From: JACQCV01 sp964634555
Lineage (GTDB): Bacteria; Patescibacteriota; Minisyncoccia; Phycocordibacterales; UBA12445
Assembly (NCBI GenBank): GCA_964634555.1
Contig: CAZWJJ010000004.1
Coordinates: 1 to 28,045, forward strand
Reading direction: 5' to 3'
DNA length: 28,045 bases
Notes under the pieces: model-generated
Databases searched by the model: none
The model's input: only the letters and a program-made list of their open reading frames with translations
What the model was told of the DNA's origin: nothing
Position numbers and translations under genes: made by a program
Shown: positions 20,953 to 27,999 of the stretch, in pieces
Layout of the letters: every line of letters starts with the position of its first letter
Position numbering within the stretch: position 1 is the stretch's first letter

Positions 20953-23202
20953 CTATTCAAAGTGGGTCGGTTTCGGCCTACTGGTTAATTTTTGTAGAAT
21001 TAATGGGTGTTTTTCTATTTTTGGATCTTGGGCGAGTAGTTCCATGACTTCAAGGCGGGCGGCTTCGACCATTTTCAGATTTTTGATCGCTTCCATACCG
21101 ATGTCGGAAACTCCCCATTGGCGTTTGCCGGAAAGTTCGCCGATTCCGCGTTGCATGAGATCGAGCTCGGCTAGTTCAAAACCATTTTTGGCTGTTTTGA
21201 GAGCCCTGAGTCGGTTAAAAGTCTTTTCTGAATTGGAAGAGCTAAAAACATAGCAGTAAGCTTGGTGGTTGCTTCGGATTACTCGGCCACGGAGCTGGTG
21301 AAGCTGGGCCAGGCCGAAACGTTCAGCGCCTTCTATAAGAATGACCGTAGCGTTGGGCACATTTACGCCAACCTCGATGACGGATGTAGCAAGAAGTATG
21401 TCGATATCGCCGGCGGAAAATCTTTTCATTACTTCTTCTTTAGCTTTGGGATTTAGTTTTCCATGCACCACACCGATCTCAAACTCTGGAAAGATTTCCT
21501 TTTTCAGCCTTTTTGCTTCAGCTATGACAGATTTAGCATTGAGGGCTTGTTCTTTTGAATGGTTAGATGAACCACTGGCTGCTGTGTCCGGTTCATCAAT
21601 ACGCGGGCAGATAATGTAGGCTTGTCGGCCCTCTTTAATTTTTTCCCTGACTCTTTCATAAATCACCTTGCGGTCCTTTGGTGAAATGATTTCAGTAATT
21701 ATTTGCATTCTGCCAGCTGGCATTTCATCAAGTAAAGTTAGATCAAGATCGCCGTAAATTGTCAGGGCTAGGGTGCGGGGGATTGGCGTGGCAGTCATTG
21801 ATAGCAAGTGCGCCGATAATCCATCCGAACCGGTGTTTTTCGTTGTTTGTTTTTTGGAGATGGGTGAAGTGGAGGAATTTTCGGCCAGGCTAGTGCCATT
21901 TTTTTTAGCTAAAGCACCGCGTTGCATAATTCCGAAACGATGTTGCTCGTCTATTATAACCAGAGCCAGATGTTTGAATTTTACTGATTTTTGGATCAGC
22001 GCATGCGTGCCGATTAGGATCGGAATTTCACCGTTGGCGACCCATTTCAAAAGTTGGGCGCGTGAGATATTCGTATATTTTTTTGGATCGGACTTTGAAG
22101 GAAATTTATAACAGCCGCTACCGGTTATTAGCCCAATATTTATATTCAGATGTTGAAAATATTGTATGAAAGATTCGAGATGTTGTTTGGCGAGGATTTC
22201 GGTTGGTGCCATGTAGGCAACTTGAAGAGTGCCAAAATTCTGATTAGCCGGTCTGTTGTTTATGATTGAATAAGCGACAGTTGCGGCTACAGCGGTTTTG
22301 CCGGAGCCGACATCACCCTCGAGCAGGCGGGCCATGGGTTTATTGGAAGAGAGATCTTTGAGAATCTGTTCGATTGATTTTAATTGAGCTCGTGTTGGCT
22401 TGAACTTAAATCTGCCCAAAAATTCATCAACTTGTGTCTGATCAACCTCGATTTTGAAGGTCGGGTTGGCTTTGTACTCTAACCGTTCCTTTTGTCTCTC
22501 AAGCTGAATGAAAAATATCTCTTCGAAGGAAAATCTTTTTCTGGCTGATAGCGCATCGCGATCATTTTCCGGCTGGTGAATCCAGATTATGGCGGTCTTA
22601 AGAGATGGCAGGTGATATTTTTTCAAAATCTCTTCGGGTAGGGGATCTTGTAGAACTTCATGTGCGCCGGACAAAATTATTTTTTTGATGGCATGTTGGA
22701 TCCAGTTGGAGCTGATCCCTAGTGATTCGCTGTAGATCGGCGTTCTTTTGATCTCATTATTTGTAAAAAGTGAACCTTTATGCACCAATTCGATCTCATT
22801 TACTTCCTCGATCTCGCCATTGGCTATGTATAGAATGCCCTTACGTTCCGCAACAATGCCGGTAATTTTAGCCAACCCGCCTTCCGGCACTTTTTTGGCC
22901 ATGTAGGCCTGATGAAACCAGATTGACCTGATTTTTCCAGTGTCATCTTCAATAGTCACTTCGGCCACAGGAATTTTTTGAGAATAGGTCTTTTTGATCT
23001 CATTTTTTATCACTTTGCCAGAGATGACAGCCAATTCGCCGGCTTTTAATTCTGAAATCTGCTTCATCTCTGCCGCATCGCCGTAGCGCGATGGCAGGTA
23101 AAAAAGAAGGTCACGCAGGGTTTTTAGGCCGAGTTTTTTTAGCCCGGCTTTTTGATTGTCGTTCAGCCGGAAATTTTTTTCGATCAATGAATCCAGCACC
23201 AT
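20953..23202 (-). CDS. recG: ATP-dependent DNA helicase RecG
   Basis: The 749-aa helicase regresses stalled forks and processes Holliday junctions. It has the N-terminal wedge/OB domain (LRDLLFYLPSRYGD near residue 30, and the EDDTGKIRSIWF strand). Walker A is EGDVGSGKTAVA, and motifs are MAPTEILAKQH (Ia), DEQHRFG (II), TATPIPRTLA (III), LLATSVIEVGVNVPNA (V) and QLHQLRGRV (VI), followed by the RecG-specific C-terminal part. Two oddities: about 30 low-complexity Ser/Thr/Lys residues are inserted between DEQHRFG and TATPIPR, and motif VI reads RGRVIRS where RGRVGRG is expected (Ile codon at 21277-21279). TATACT ends 7 bases before the ATG, so it is probably leaderless. It is separated from rsmE by a dispersed repeat. 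Confidence 0.96.
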   Translation of the reverse strand: MVLDSLIEKNFRLNDNQKAGLKKLGLKTLRDLLFYLPSRYGDAAEMKQISELKAGELAVISGKVIKNEIKKTYSQKIPVAEVTIEDDTGKIRSIWFHQAYMAKKVPEGGLAKITGIVAERKGILYIANGEIEEVNEIELVHKGSLFTNNEIKRTPIYSESLGISSNWIQHAIKKIILSGAHEVLQDPLPEEILKKYHLPSLKTAIIWIHQPENDRDALSARKRFSFEEIFFIQLERQKERLEYKANPTFKIEVDQTQVDEFLGRFKFKPTRAQLKSIEQILKDLSSNKPMARLLEGDVGSGKTAVAATVAYSIINNRPANQNFGTLQVAYMAPTEILAKQHLESFIQYFQHLNINIGLITGSGCYKFPSKSDPKKYTNISRAQLLKWVANGEIPILIGTHALIQKSVKFKHLALVIIDEQHRFGIMQRGALAKKNGTSLAENSSTSPISKKQTTKNTGSDGLSAHLLSMTATPIPRTLALTIYGDLDLTLLDEMPAGRMQIITEIISPKDRKVIYERVREKIKEGRQAYIICPRIDEPDTAASGSSNHSKEQALNAKSVIAEAKRLKKEIFPEFEIGVVHGKLNPKAKEEVMKRFSAGDIDILLATSVIEVGVNVPNATVILIEGAERFGLAQLHQLRGRVIRSNHQAYCYVFSSSNSEKTFNRLRALKTAKNGFELAELDLMQRGIGELSGKRQWGVSDIGMEAIKNLKMVEAARLEVMELLAQDPKIEKHPLILQKLTSRPKPTHFE

Positions 23203-23209
23203 GACTCGT

Positions 23210-23215
23210 AGTATA
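23210..23215 (-). promoter_or_regulatory. -10 element of leaderless recG
   Basis: Minus strand TATACT, then ACGAGTC and the ATG at 23202. No ribosome site. Confidence 0.5.
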
Positions 23216-23230
23216 TAGGATTGTTATTCT

Positions 23231-23255
23231 CATTGCGAGCCTTGCGAAGCAATCT
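23231..23255. repeat. Dispersed REP-like repeat, copy 4
   Basis: CATTGCGAGC-CTT-GCGAAGCAATCT, lying between recG and rsmE just before the recG promoter. Confidence 0.72.
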
Positions 23256-23260
23256 AGAAT

Positions 23261-23992
23261 TTAGAGATCGCCCCAAAGAGCTTGAATAATTGCTGAGGAA
23301 GTAACAGCTGCTGTATCAGATCGCAGTATACGTGGCCCCATGCTTATCGGAGCGACATTTTTTATTTTTGAAAAATTCTCTACTTCTTCTTTTGTGAAAC
23401 CGCCTTCTGGTCCGATTAAGATACCGATTTTATTTACTTGGAGATCCAACCTCCAAATTGAGTGGAAGCTGTTTTTGGCAGTTGGTTCCAATAAAAACAG
23501 TTTATCTAGATTTCGCCCTAGATCATTGATTTCTTCAATGTTTTCTAAAAATTCAATTTTTACGCCTCTTAATCGTCCGGACTGTTTGGCTGCTTCTTCG
23601 GATATTTTTCGCCAGCGCGCGAGTTTTTTATCTATCTCCTTGAATCGATCGACGCTGTTTTGTGAGTTAAAAATTACCAGTGAATAAATACCGAGTTCTG
23701 TTGCTTTTTGAATAACAAAATCCAGTGGCTGTTCCTTGATGGTGGATTGAAATATCGTTATCGCCAGATTAGATTCCGGCGGAGTGTTGATCTCTCTGAT
23801 TGCTTGCAAAGATACTGTTCGTTTTTCGATTGCTATGATCTCGGCTTCGAATCTTTTTTCATCGGGACCTTGAATTTCAATCATTTCACCTATCTGAAGA
23901 CGGCGGGAAAGTAAAATATGACGTGCTTCTTCGCCGGAAAGTTCTACAATCTCTCCTGTTTTAAGGGGTTTGTCAGATAAAAAATAGGACAT
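23261..23992 (-). CDS. rsmE: 16S rRNA (uracil-1498-N3)-methyltransferase RsmE
   Basis: The 243-aa SPOUT-class methyltransferase methylates U1498 of 16S rRNA. It has an N-terminal PUA-like part (about 1-70, with EARHILLSRRLQIGE), then the SPOUT core. The core shows QKATELGI, RWRKISEEAAKQSGR, the SAM-binding LIGPEGGFTKEEV, and the knot end MGPRILRSDTAAV. Length is normal. It begins one base after the stop of the GGDEF-domain gene, so the two are co-transcribed and probably coupled. No separate ribosome site is visible. Confidence 0.95.
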   Translation of the reverse strand: MSYFLSDKPLKTGEIVELSGEEARHILLSRRLQIGEMIEIQGPDEKRFEAEIIAIEKRTVSLQAIREINTPPESNLAITIFQSTIKEQPLDFVIQKATELGIYSLVIFNSQNSVDRFKEIDKKLARWRKISEEAAKQSGRLRGVKIEFLENIEEINDLGRNLDKLFLLEPTAKNSFHSIWRLDLQVNKIGILIGPEGGFTKEEVENFSKIKNVAPISMGPRILRSDTAAVTSSAIIQALWGDL

Positions 23993-23993
23993 T

Positions 23994-25253
23994 TTATACG
24001 GTTTGAGCCAGCTCTTCGTCTATATCTTTTTGAATGGCCGCATCGCGGTCTCCTTCTTTTGCTGAGAGCATTTTTTCAACTTCTGCATAGGAGAGACCAA
24101 GTCTTTCTACCATTATGTCGATTGCATCCGAAAGCCTAAGCCTTACTTTGATGGAGTTTTTATCCAATCGGCTATACATATCAAACAGCGCCCGTTCATT
24201 TGAACTTGAACTGTGTTCAAGGCCTCCCTTGAAGGCTTCTTTGTCAGCGATAGCTCGTTTGTCGGCTATGTCGAACATTTTACCGACGATCGCACGCACC
24301 ATGTTTTGATATTTTTCATTCGGAGCTATATCAAGCTGGTTTAGAGCTTCATCGAGGCGCGAGGCATCGACACTCGAACTCAATTTAAATTCAAATCCGC
24401 TGGCCATTAACTCGGTTATACGTTTTTTACTGAAGCCGCTTTTTAACAGATTCACTCTGACTCCGGCATCATTCAGATCGACTAGCGATTTCGCGTTCAG
24501 GGCATAAACTTCTTCGCGATACTTTTGTGAGATCTCTTTTAGATCCTCATCGCTGATAGCAGTATTATTTTCTAAGCCAGATATCACCAAACCGAATTCA
24601 TCTCCGCCCTCAGAGGAGGGGAGAACTTCAAAACCCTTGCCTTCCAGCCATTTGGTTGTTTTGCCTTCGCGTAAAACAGTCGAGAACATTCTCAATCCTT
24701 CGTCGCCCTGTTTGTGGCCGCCAAGATCGTTCATTGCCTTGAGGCCATTGAGGTCAAAAGCGACACGCACGACCTTTTTTAAATCGTCTGTGCTAATTGT
24801 TTCTTTGTCGGCAATGGTGTCGATGATTTGAGACAAGCGATATTTGGATAGCTCTTTTCTGGCCAGTTTTACGTATTCGCGCGAGTCGAAATAATGTTCT
24901 AAGTTTAAGTGCACAGAATCTTCAACAATCTCTGTCATTCCGCCCCTGGAAACAGTTTCGCGCTTGAGAACATCAATAATTTTGGCTACACGATTGCGAA
25001 TGATCTCGTCGGGGATGGTTTTGAGCATTCGTTGGAATTTTGCCTCCAGATCCTCGGCTTCCACTTCTGGTTCTTTTTCGCCACTTATTTCAAAGGCTTG
25101 ATGCAGGATTTTCACTTTTTCCAGAAGAGTTTCCGCTCTGTTTCGCGTATTTTCTTTATTTGACATATTTTTGCTATTTATTAAGGATTGTAGATTTTTA
25201 TTTTCTGCGGATTCCGGCTGTTCTTTATTTTGATTTGGCTGTTCGAAATTCAT
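23994..25253 (-). CDS. Cytoplasmic GGDEF-domain protein (putative diguanylate cyclase)
   Basis: The 419-aa protein has no membrane helix. The first ~160 residues are charged and helical, perhaps coiled coil. A GGDEF domain follows with FDLNGLKAMNDLGGHKQGD (the DxxxFKxxND..GH..GD block) and an intact EGGDEF active-site motif. An unusual ~180-residue Lys/Glu-rich C-terminal region comes after it. Intact GGDEF proteins make cyclic di-GMP from GTP. I see no RxxD inhibitory site five residues before GGDEF and no EAL/HD-GYP partner or receptor in the window. TATAAT ends 6 bases before the ATG, so it is likely leaderless. It is followed directly by rsmE. Enzymatic activity is inferred from the motif. 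Confidence 0.82.
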   Translation of the reverse strand: MNFEQPNQNKEQPESAENKNLQSLINSKNMSNKENTRNRAETLLEKVKILHQAFEISGEKEPEVEAEDLEAKFQRMLKTIPDEIIRNRVAKIIDVLKRETVSRGGMTEIVEDSVHLNLEHYFDSREYVKLARKELSKYRLSQIIDTIADKETISTDDLKKVVRVAFDLNGLKAMNDLGGHKQGDEGLRMFSTVLREGKTTKWLEGKGFEVLPSSEGGDEFGLVISGLENNTAISDEDLKEISQKYREEVYALNAKSLVDLNDAGVRVNLLKSGFSKKRITELMASGFEFKLSSSVDASRLDEALNQLDIAPNEKYQNMVRAIVGKMFDIADKRAIADKEAFKGGLEHSSSSNERALFDMYSRLDKNSIKVRLRLSDAIDIMVERLGLSYAEVEKMLSAKEGDRDAAIQKDIDEELAQTV

Positions 25254-25259
25254 GGCCTA

Positions 25260-25265
25260 ATTATA
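25260..25265 (-). promoter_or_regulatory. -10 element of the leaderless GGDEF gene
   Basis: A perfect TATAAT on the minus strand, then TAGGCC and the ATG at 25253. A second TATAAT lies a few bases upstream. Confidence 0.6.
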
Positions 25266-25291
25266 CATTATAAATAATGGTATGGCAATCT

Positions 25292-25320
25292 TTGACGGAT
25301 AATGACTTATATATTATAGT
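25292..25320 (+). promoter_or_regulatory. Sigma70-type promoter of the RING-like gene
   Basis: TTGACG (25292-25297), 17-base spacer, TATAGT (25315-25320). The leader is ~52 bases and contains an inverted repeat. Confidence 0.6.
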
Positions 25321-25333
25321 AACGACAGAATTG

Positions 25334-25356
25334 ATCTTGAAACATTATATCAAGAT
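25334..25356 (+). repeat. Inverted repeat in the RING-like gene leader
   Basis: ATCTTGA (25334-25340) and TCAAGAT (25350-25356) around nine A/T-rich bases. It is either an operator just after the start point or an RNA hairpin; no T-tract follows. Confidence 0.45.
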
Positions 25357-25378
25357 AGCCTTTTAGGGGAAAGGGAGT

Positions 25379-25879
25379 ATGCTTGAAAATACTGGTCACT
25401 GTCCTTATTGTAGGCGCGACCTAGATGAATTTATAGAAGAGAAGGTCTTGTGCAAAATATGTTTAGTGCCTCATTGTCCGGACTGCTGGCGAGATAATGA
25501 TCAGAAATGCGCTATTTTTGGTTGTGGAAGTACGGCTTTGGCGGTGACGGAATCGAATTCTGTTGTGCCTGGCAAATCCCCGCTATTAATCAGAGCCAGA
25601 GAGGCCGCATTTCAGAATTTCTTTTGGTCATCTATGTTTGTCTCTTTTGGCTTTAATCGTTTTTTGACAAGATTGGCGACACTTACTAAGTTCAGTTCCC
25701 GGCTTTATGGCTTGATATCTCGAAATTTGAAAGCTGTAGATAATCGTCTAGAGTTTATGGCGATGCAGATGGAGAATCATACGGCAGAAGACCGGCAGGA
25801 ATCGATTTCTGCGGAGGTTAGATTTTCCCGCTGGCAGGCATGGATAAATAAAGTCAGGGGAGATGGTTCCCATGAGTAA
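25379..25879 (+). CDS. Prokaryotic RING-like zinc-finger protein
   Basis: The first ~50 of 166 residues form a cysteine-rich finger: C8-x2-C11, C25-x2-C28, H32-C33-x2-C36-W37, and C44-x4-C49, with a CAIFGC end. This is the treble-clef/RING-like pattern of the prokaryotic RING family 1, usually Zn-binding and often found near membrane or signalling proteins. After a linker there is a Phe-rich segment (about 77-92, NFFWSSMFVSFGF) that may contact the membrane, then a mixed helical tail. AGGGGA lies 8 bases before the ATG. It has its own promoter and terminator. Zn binding is likely; ubiquitin-type ligase activity is not implied by the fold alone. Confidence 0.7.
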   Translation: MLENTGHCPYCRRDLDEFIEEKVLCKICLVPHCPDCWRDNDQKCAIFGCGSTALAVTESNSVVPGKSPLLIRAREAAFQNFFWSSMFVSFGFNRFLTRLATLTKFSSRLYGLISRNLKAVDNRLEFMAMQMENHTAEDRQESISAEVRFSRWQAWINKVRGDGSHE

Positions 25880-25891
25880 ATTTACAGAGTT

Positions 25892-25920
25892 AATCCCGAT
25901 TAAGATCGGGATTTTTTATT
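25892..25920 (+). terminator. Intrinsic terminator of the RING-like gene
   Basis: AATCCCGAT (25892-25900) pairs with ATCGGGATT (25905-25913), then TTTT. Confidence 0.9.
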
Positions 25921-26001
25921 TTATAATCATAAACCTCTAGCCTTAACTGAAGGTGTGGGTTTTAAGGGCGAGGCAATTTACTTTGTAATCACCACAAAAA
26001 G

Positions 26002-26036
26002 AGATTGCTTCGTCGTAAAAACTCCTCGCAATGACA
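26002..26036. repeat. Dispersed REP-like repeat, copy 5
   Basis: AGATTGCTTCGTCG...CTCGCAATGACA, same orientation as copy 2. Confidence 0.72.
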
Positions 26037-26047
26037 GTGGAGATCTT

Positions 26048-26080
26048 AGATTGCTTCATCGCAAGATCCTAGCAATGACA
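26048..26080. repeat. Dispersed REP-like repeat, copy 6
   Basis: AGATTGCTTCATCG...AGCAATGACA, 11 bases after copy 5 and in the same orientation. Confidence 0.7.
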
Positions 26081-26110
26081 GAGGAATTACAGTAATCGTT
26101 AATGGTTGTT

Positions 26111-26134
26111 ATTGCGAGCTGTGCGAAGCAATCT
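26111..26134. repeat. Dispersed REP-like repeat, copy 7
   Basis: ATTGCGAGC-TGT-GCGAAGCAATCT, inverted relative to copies 5 and 6, ending just before the 26140 gene stop. The three copies fill most of 25921-26139. Confidence 0.72.
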
Positions 26135-26139
26135 CTTTT

Positions 26140-26847
26140 TTAGATCTGTTTATTGATCTCCCCTTTTATAAATTCCTCGATCTTTTCTGGGGTCTTATAG
26201 GCTTCTGCCTCTTTTTTGAGTGCTAATTCATGCGATTCGTTATATTCCAGGCCTTGAGACATCCAGTATCTTTCATTAAGTTCATGGAGTAGTACGTATT
26301 TTTTTTCTTCTTCAATAATATCGTTATCAATCCAGATTTCATTTTTTGGTATAAAAAGTGGATAGATTTTGTCGTGGCCGCCAGCGACCCAGTCTATATA
26401 TAAGACATTTCGGATAGTTTGGCTATGGACCACATAAGTTTTTACCTTATCGTTGCTGTAATCTTTTAAGAAATCTTTATGGATCTGGTTGAGTACAGAG
26501 TCGCGATCAGTTTCTAGCTTTGATTTTAGCTCCCAGACTTTTGGATCCTCATCTCTTAACTTTTGTTCGACAGTATCTGCCTCTCCGATTGCAGTTCCAT
26601 AATCCTTACCCTCAGCCATTAATTGATGTTCAACTAGAAGATGCTCGATAAAATATCTTTCTTCCCCAGCATTGGATTCATCCTGTCTGTCTATCCAAAA
26701 CTCTCGCTCCGGTATGAATGGAAAACGATAATGCTGGCCGAAGCCGTTAAAATTTATATCGATATTTTGCCGGATATGATAACCGTCGACGATCCAGACG
26801 TTAAAGCCGTTGATCTCACTGAATTTTTTTATGTAAGGTTTATCCAT
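26140..26847 (-). CDS. Tandem-repeat protein with HELxER motif, function unknown
   Basis: The 235-aa protein consists of two related units. Unit 1 (about 1-105) has FIPEREFWID, YFIEHLLVEHQLMAEGKDY and a following helix. Unit 2 (about 130-230) has FIPKNEIWID, YVLLHELNERYWMSQGLEY and SHELALKKE. Unit 2 keeps a HELxER...MxxGxxYxxxHxxA pattern, which looks like a metal or nucleic-acid site. Unit 1 has lost the first His-Glu spacing (EHLLVEHQLM). I recall similar motifs in uncharacterised phage and bacterial proteins but cannot name a family. There is no signal peptide or membrane helix. An extended -10 (TGTTAAAAT) ends 6 bases before the ATG, so the mRNA is probably leaderless. Confidence 0.7.
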   Translation of the reverse strand: MDKPYIKKFSEINGFNVWIVDGYHIRQNIDINFNGFGQHYRFPFIPEREFWIDRQDESNAGEERYFIEHLLVEHQLMAEGKDYGTAIGEADTVEQKLRDEDPKVWELKSKLETDRDSVLNQIHKDFLKDYSNDKVKTYVVHSQTIRNVLYIDWVAGGHDKIYPLFIPKNEIWIDNDIIEEEKKYVLLHELNERYWMSQGLEYNESHELALKKEAEAYKTPEKIEEFIKGEINKQI

Positions 26848-26853
26848 GGCTAG

Positions 26854-26862
26854 ATTTTAACA
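26854..26862 (-). promoter_or_regulatory. Extended -10 of the leaderless 26140 gene
   Basis: Minus strand TG-T-TAAAAT, then CTAGCC and the ATG at 26847. The same nonamer serves the MFS gene and lies before the DUF4382 gene. Confidence 0.58.
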
Positions 26863-26877
26863 TATAAAATTCACAAG

Positions 26878-26902
26878 TAAAAAAGCCCCGATTATGGGGC
26901 TT
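26878..26902 (-). terminator. Terminator of the SOS-box two-gene unit
   Basis: AAGCCCC (26883-26889) pairs with GGGGCTT (26896-26902); TTTTTTACTT follows on the minus strand. Confidence 0.87.
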
Positions 26903-26924
26903 GTGTTTGGTTGTTGGAGGCTCG

Positions 26925-27194
26925 TTAGCTCTTTTTCGGTAAAAGTTTGCTCATCAGACATTGTCTTCTGATGTAACCGTCGCAGTTCGATTTGAATTTC
27001 TTGGGATCAATCGTGACTTTCCAGCAGGGGAGGCGTTCCGGTAGAAGGAAGGCGATTTTATTATCCTCGATCCAGCATTTGGCGTTGTTTCTTAGGTCGC
27101 GCCATTTGCGGATTTGTCGCCTCATCCGCATTATTTCGCGGCGCAATTCAACGATCGTCATTGCCTTAATATCAGCATCCTGTTTGTGGGACAT
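26925..27194 (-). CDS. Unknown 89-aa basic protein with KCWIED motif
   Basis: The N-terminal half is a long basic helix (TIVELRREIMRMRRQIRKWR). Then comes NNAKCWIEDNKIAFLLPE, a block I recall as RCWLDD...LLPE in small uncharacterised proteins (not verified). The C-terminus is basic with two Cys (SNCDG and RRQCL). The start ATG overlaps the end of the upstream membrane-protein gene by 23 bases, so the two are co-transcribed from the LexA-box promoter. The basic helix suggests nucleic-acid or partner binding. No function can be assigned. Confidence 0.68.
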   Translation of the reverse strand: MSHKQDADIKAMTIVELRREIMRMRRQIRKWRDLRNNAKCWIEDNKIAFLLPERLPCWKVTIDPKKFKSNCDGYIRRQCLMSKLLPKKS

Positions 27195-27855
27195 TGTTTT
27201 TGCTATCCTTGGCTTCGAGCTGCTTTCTGAGATTTTTTATTTCTCCATGCTTGGTTCTGAGATAAAGATAGGAAGCTAGAGTAGCTTCTTGCGTTATGTA
27301 GTAGGTTTCAACAACATTCATTTTTGAATAGCCACCATCATTGCCGCATTTGACCTGTCCACCATAATTATCAGCTAGGATAAATCCGTATACTGACCAG
27401 GAGGACATGATTTTCCAGTATTTTCTTCTGCTCGGTGAGATGCTCCCAAGAGATCTAAAATATCCACCGACCCGATAGGAGAGAAATTCTCCATCGAGAC
27501 TATTTGATGAATCGTGCTCATGGAAATCTCCATTTACGTCCTTGATAAAGTGGACAGTCGTTCCTATCAGATTATTTTTAAACCATGTTCGTCCGTGGTG
27601 ATAGATTAGATATATGGTCGTAATAGTAACAGTTAATAGACAAGAGCAGATTGTTGCACGAATCACATTTAGCCAAAATCCGTAGGTATTAAATGTCATT
27701 CCCGGTATGAGAAAGAAGAATATCATAGACCAAGACAGTATAAGCGTTGGAATCCAGCATTGACCTGAATCAACAAGGACTTCCCAAACATTAACAGGCT
27801 CTTTTTTATGATTATTGATTTCCCAGGCATGGCAATGCAGACATCCAGATGTCAT
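27172..27855 (-). CDS. Two-helix membrane protein under an SOS-type operator
   Basis: The 227-aa protein begins MTSGCLHCHAW: a CxxCH motif (C5, C8, H9) in a short cytoplasmic or zinc-knuckle-like start. Two hydrophobic helices follow (about 35-51 and 64-84). A soluble region after them has an SLDGEFLSYRVGGYF segment and two Cys, and the C-terminal end is Lys/Glu-rich and helical. I do not recognise the family. CxxCH could bind heme c only if exported; without a signal peptide zinc binding is more likely. The ATG at 27855 is chosen because AAGGAGG lies 4 bases before it; the longer frame would start inside the operator and promoter. It is the first gene of a two-gene unit. Confidence 0.68.
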   Translation of the reverse strand: MTSGCLHCHAWEINNHKKEPVNVWEVLVDSGQCWIPTLILSWSMIFFFLIPGMTFNTYGFWLNVIRATICSCLLTVTITTIYLIYHHGRTWFKNNLIGTTVHFIKDVNGDFHEHDSSNSLDGEFLSYRVGGYFRSLGSISPSRRKYWKIMSSWSVYGFILADNYGGQVKCGNDGGYSKMNVVETYYITQEATLASYLYLRTKHGEIKNLRKQLEAKDSKNNVPQTGC

Positions 27856-27883
27856 TGCGCCTCCTTGATAGTGTTGATGTAAA

Positions 27884-27897
27884 CGAACGACCGTTCG
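27884..27897. promoter_or_regulatory. LexA/DinR (SOS) box
   Basis: CGAACGACCGTTCG is an exact match to the Gram-positive-type SOS box CGAAC-N4-GTTCG. It begins 6 bases downstream of the -10 and covers the predicted start point, a normal place for a repressor site. Confidence 0.75.
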
Positions 27898-27903
27898 GAT
27901 GTA

Positions 27904-27932
27904 CTTATATAGCAATTTGCCGGTAATGTCAA
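27904..27932 (-). promoter_or_regulatory. Sigma70-type promoter of the SOS-box unit
   Basis: Minus strand TTGACA (27927-27932), 17-base spacer, TATAAG (27904-27909). The start would be near 27897, inside the LexA box. Confidence 0.75.
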
Positions 27933-27967
27933 TCTTTTTTTAGATATTGTTTTGAATGGTCGCTGAA

Positions 27968-27976
27968 TGTTATAAT
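27968..27976 (+). promoter_or_regulatory. Extended -10 of the gene starting at 28000
   Basis: TG-T-TATAAT, with a start near 27983 and a ~17-base leader. It is divergent from the SOS-box promoter. Confidence 0.5.
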
Positions 27977-27999
27977 TGTATTTTCAATAAGAAAAATAT

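Noticed and set aside
27855..27915. Upstream in-frame start for the two-helix membrane protein
   Set aside because: It would place the start inside the LexA box and promoter; AAGGAGG supports 27855.
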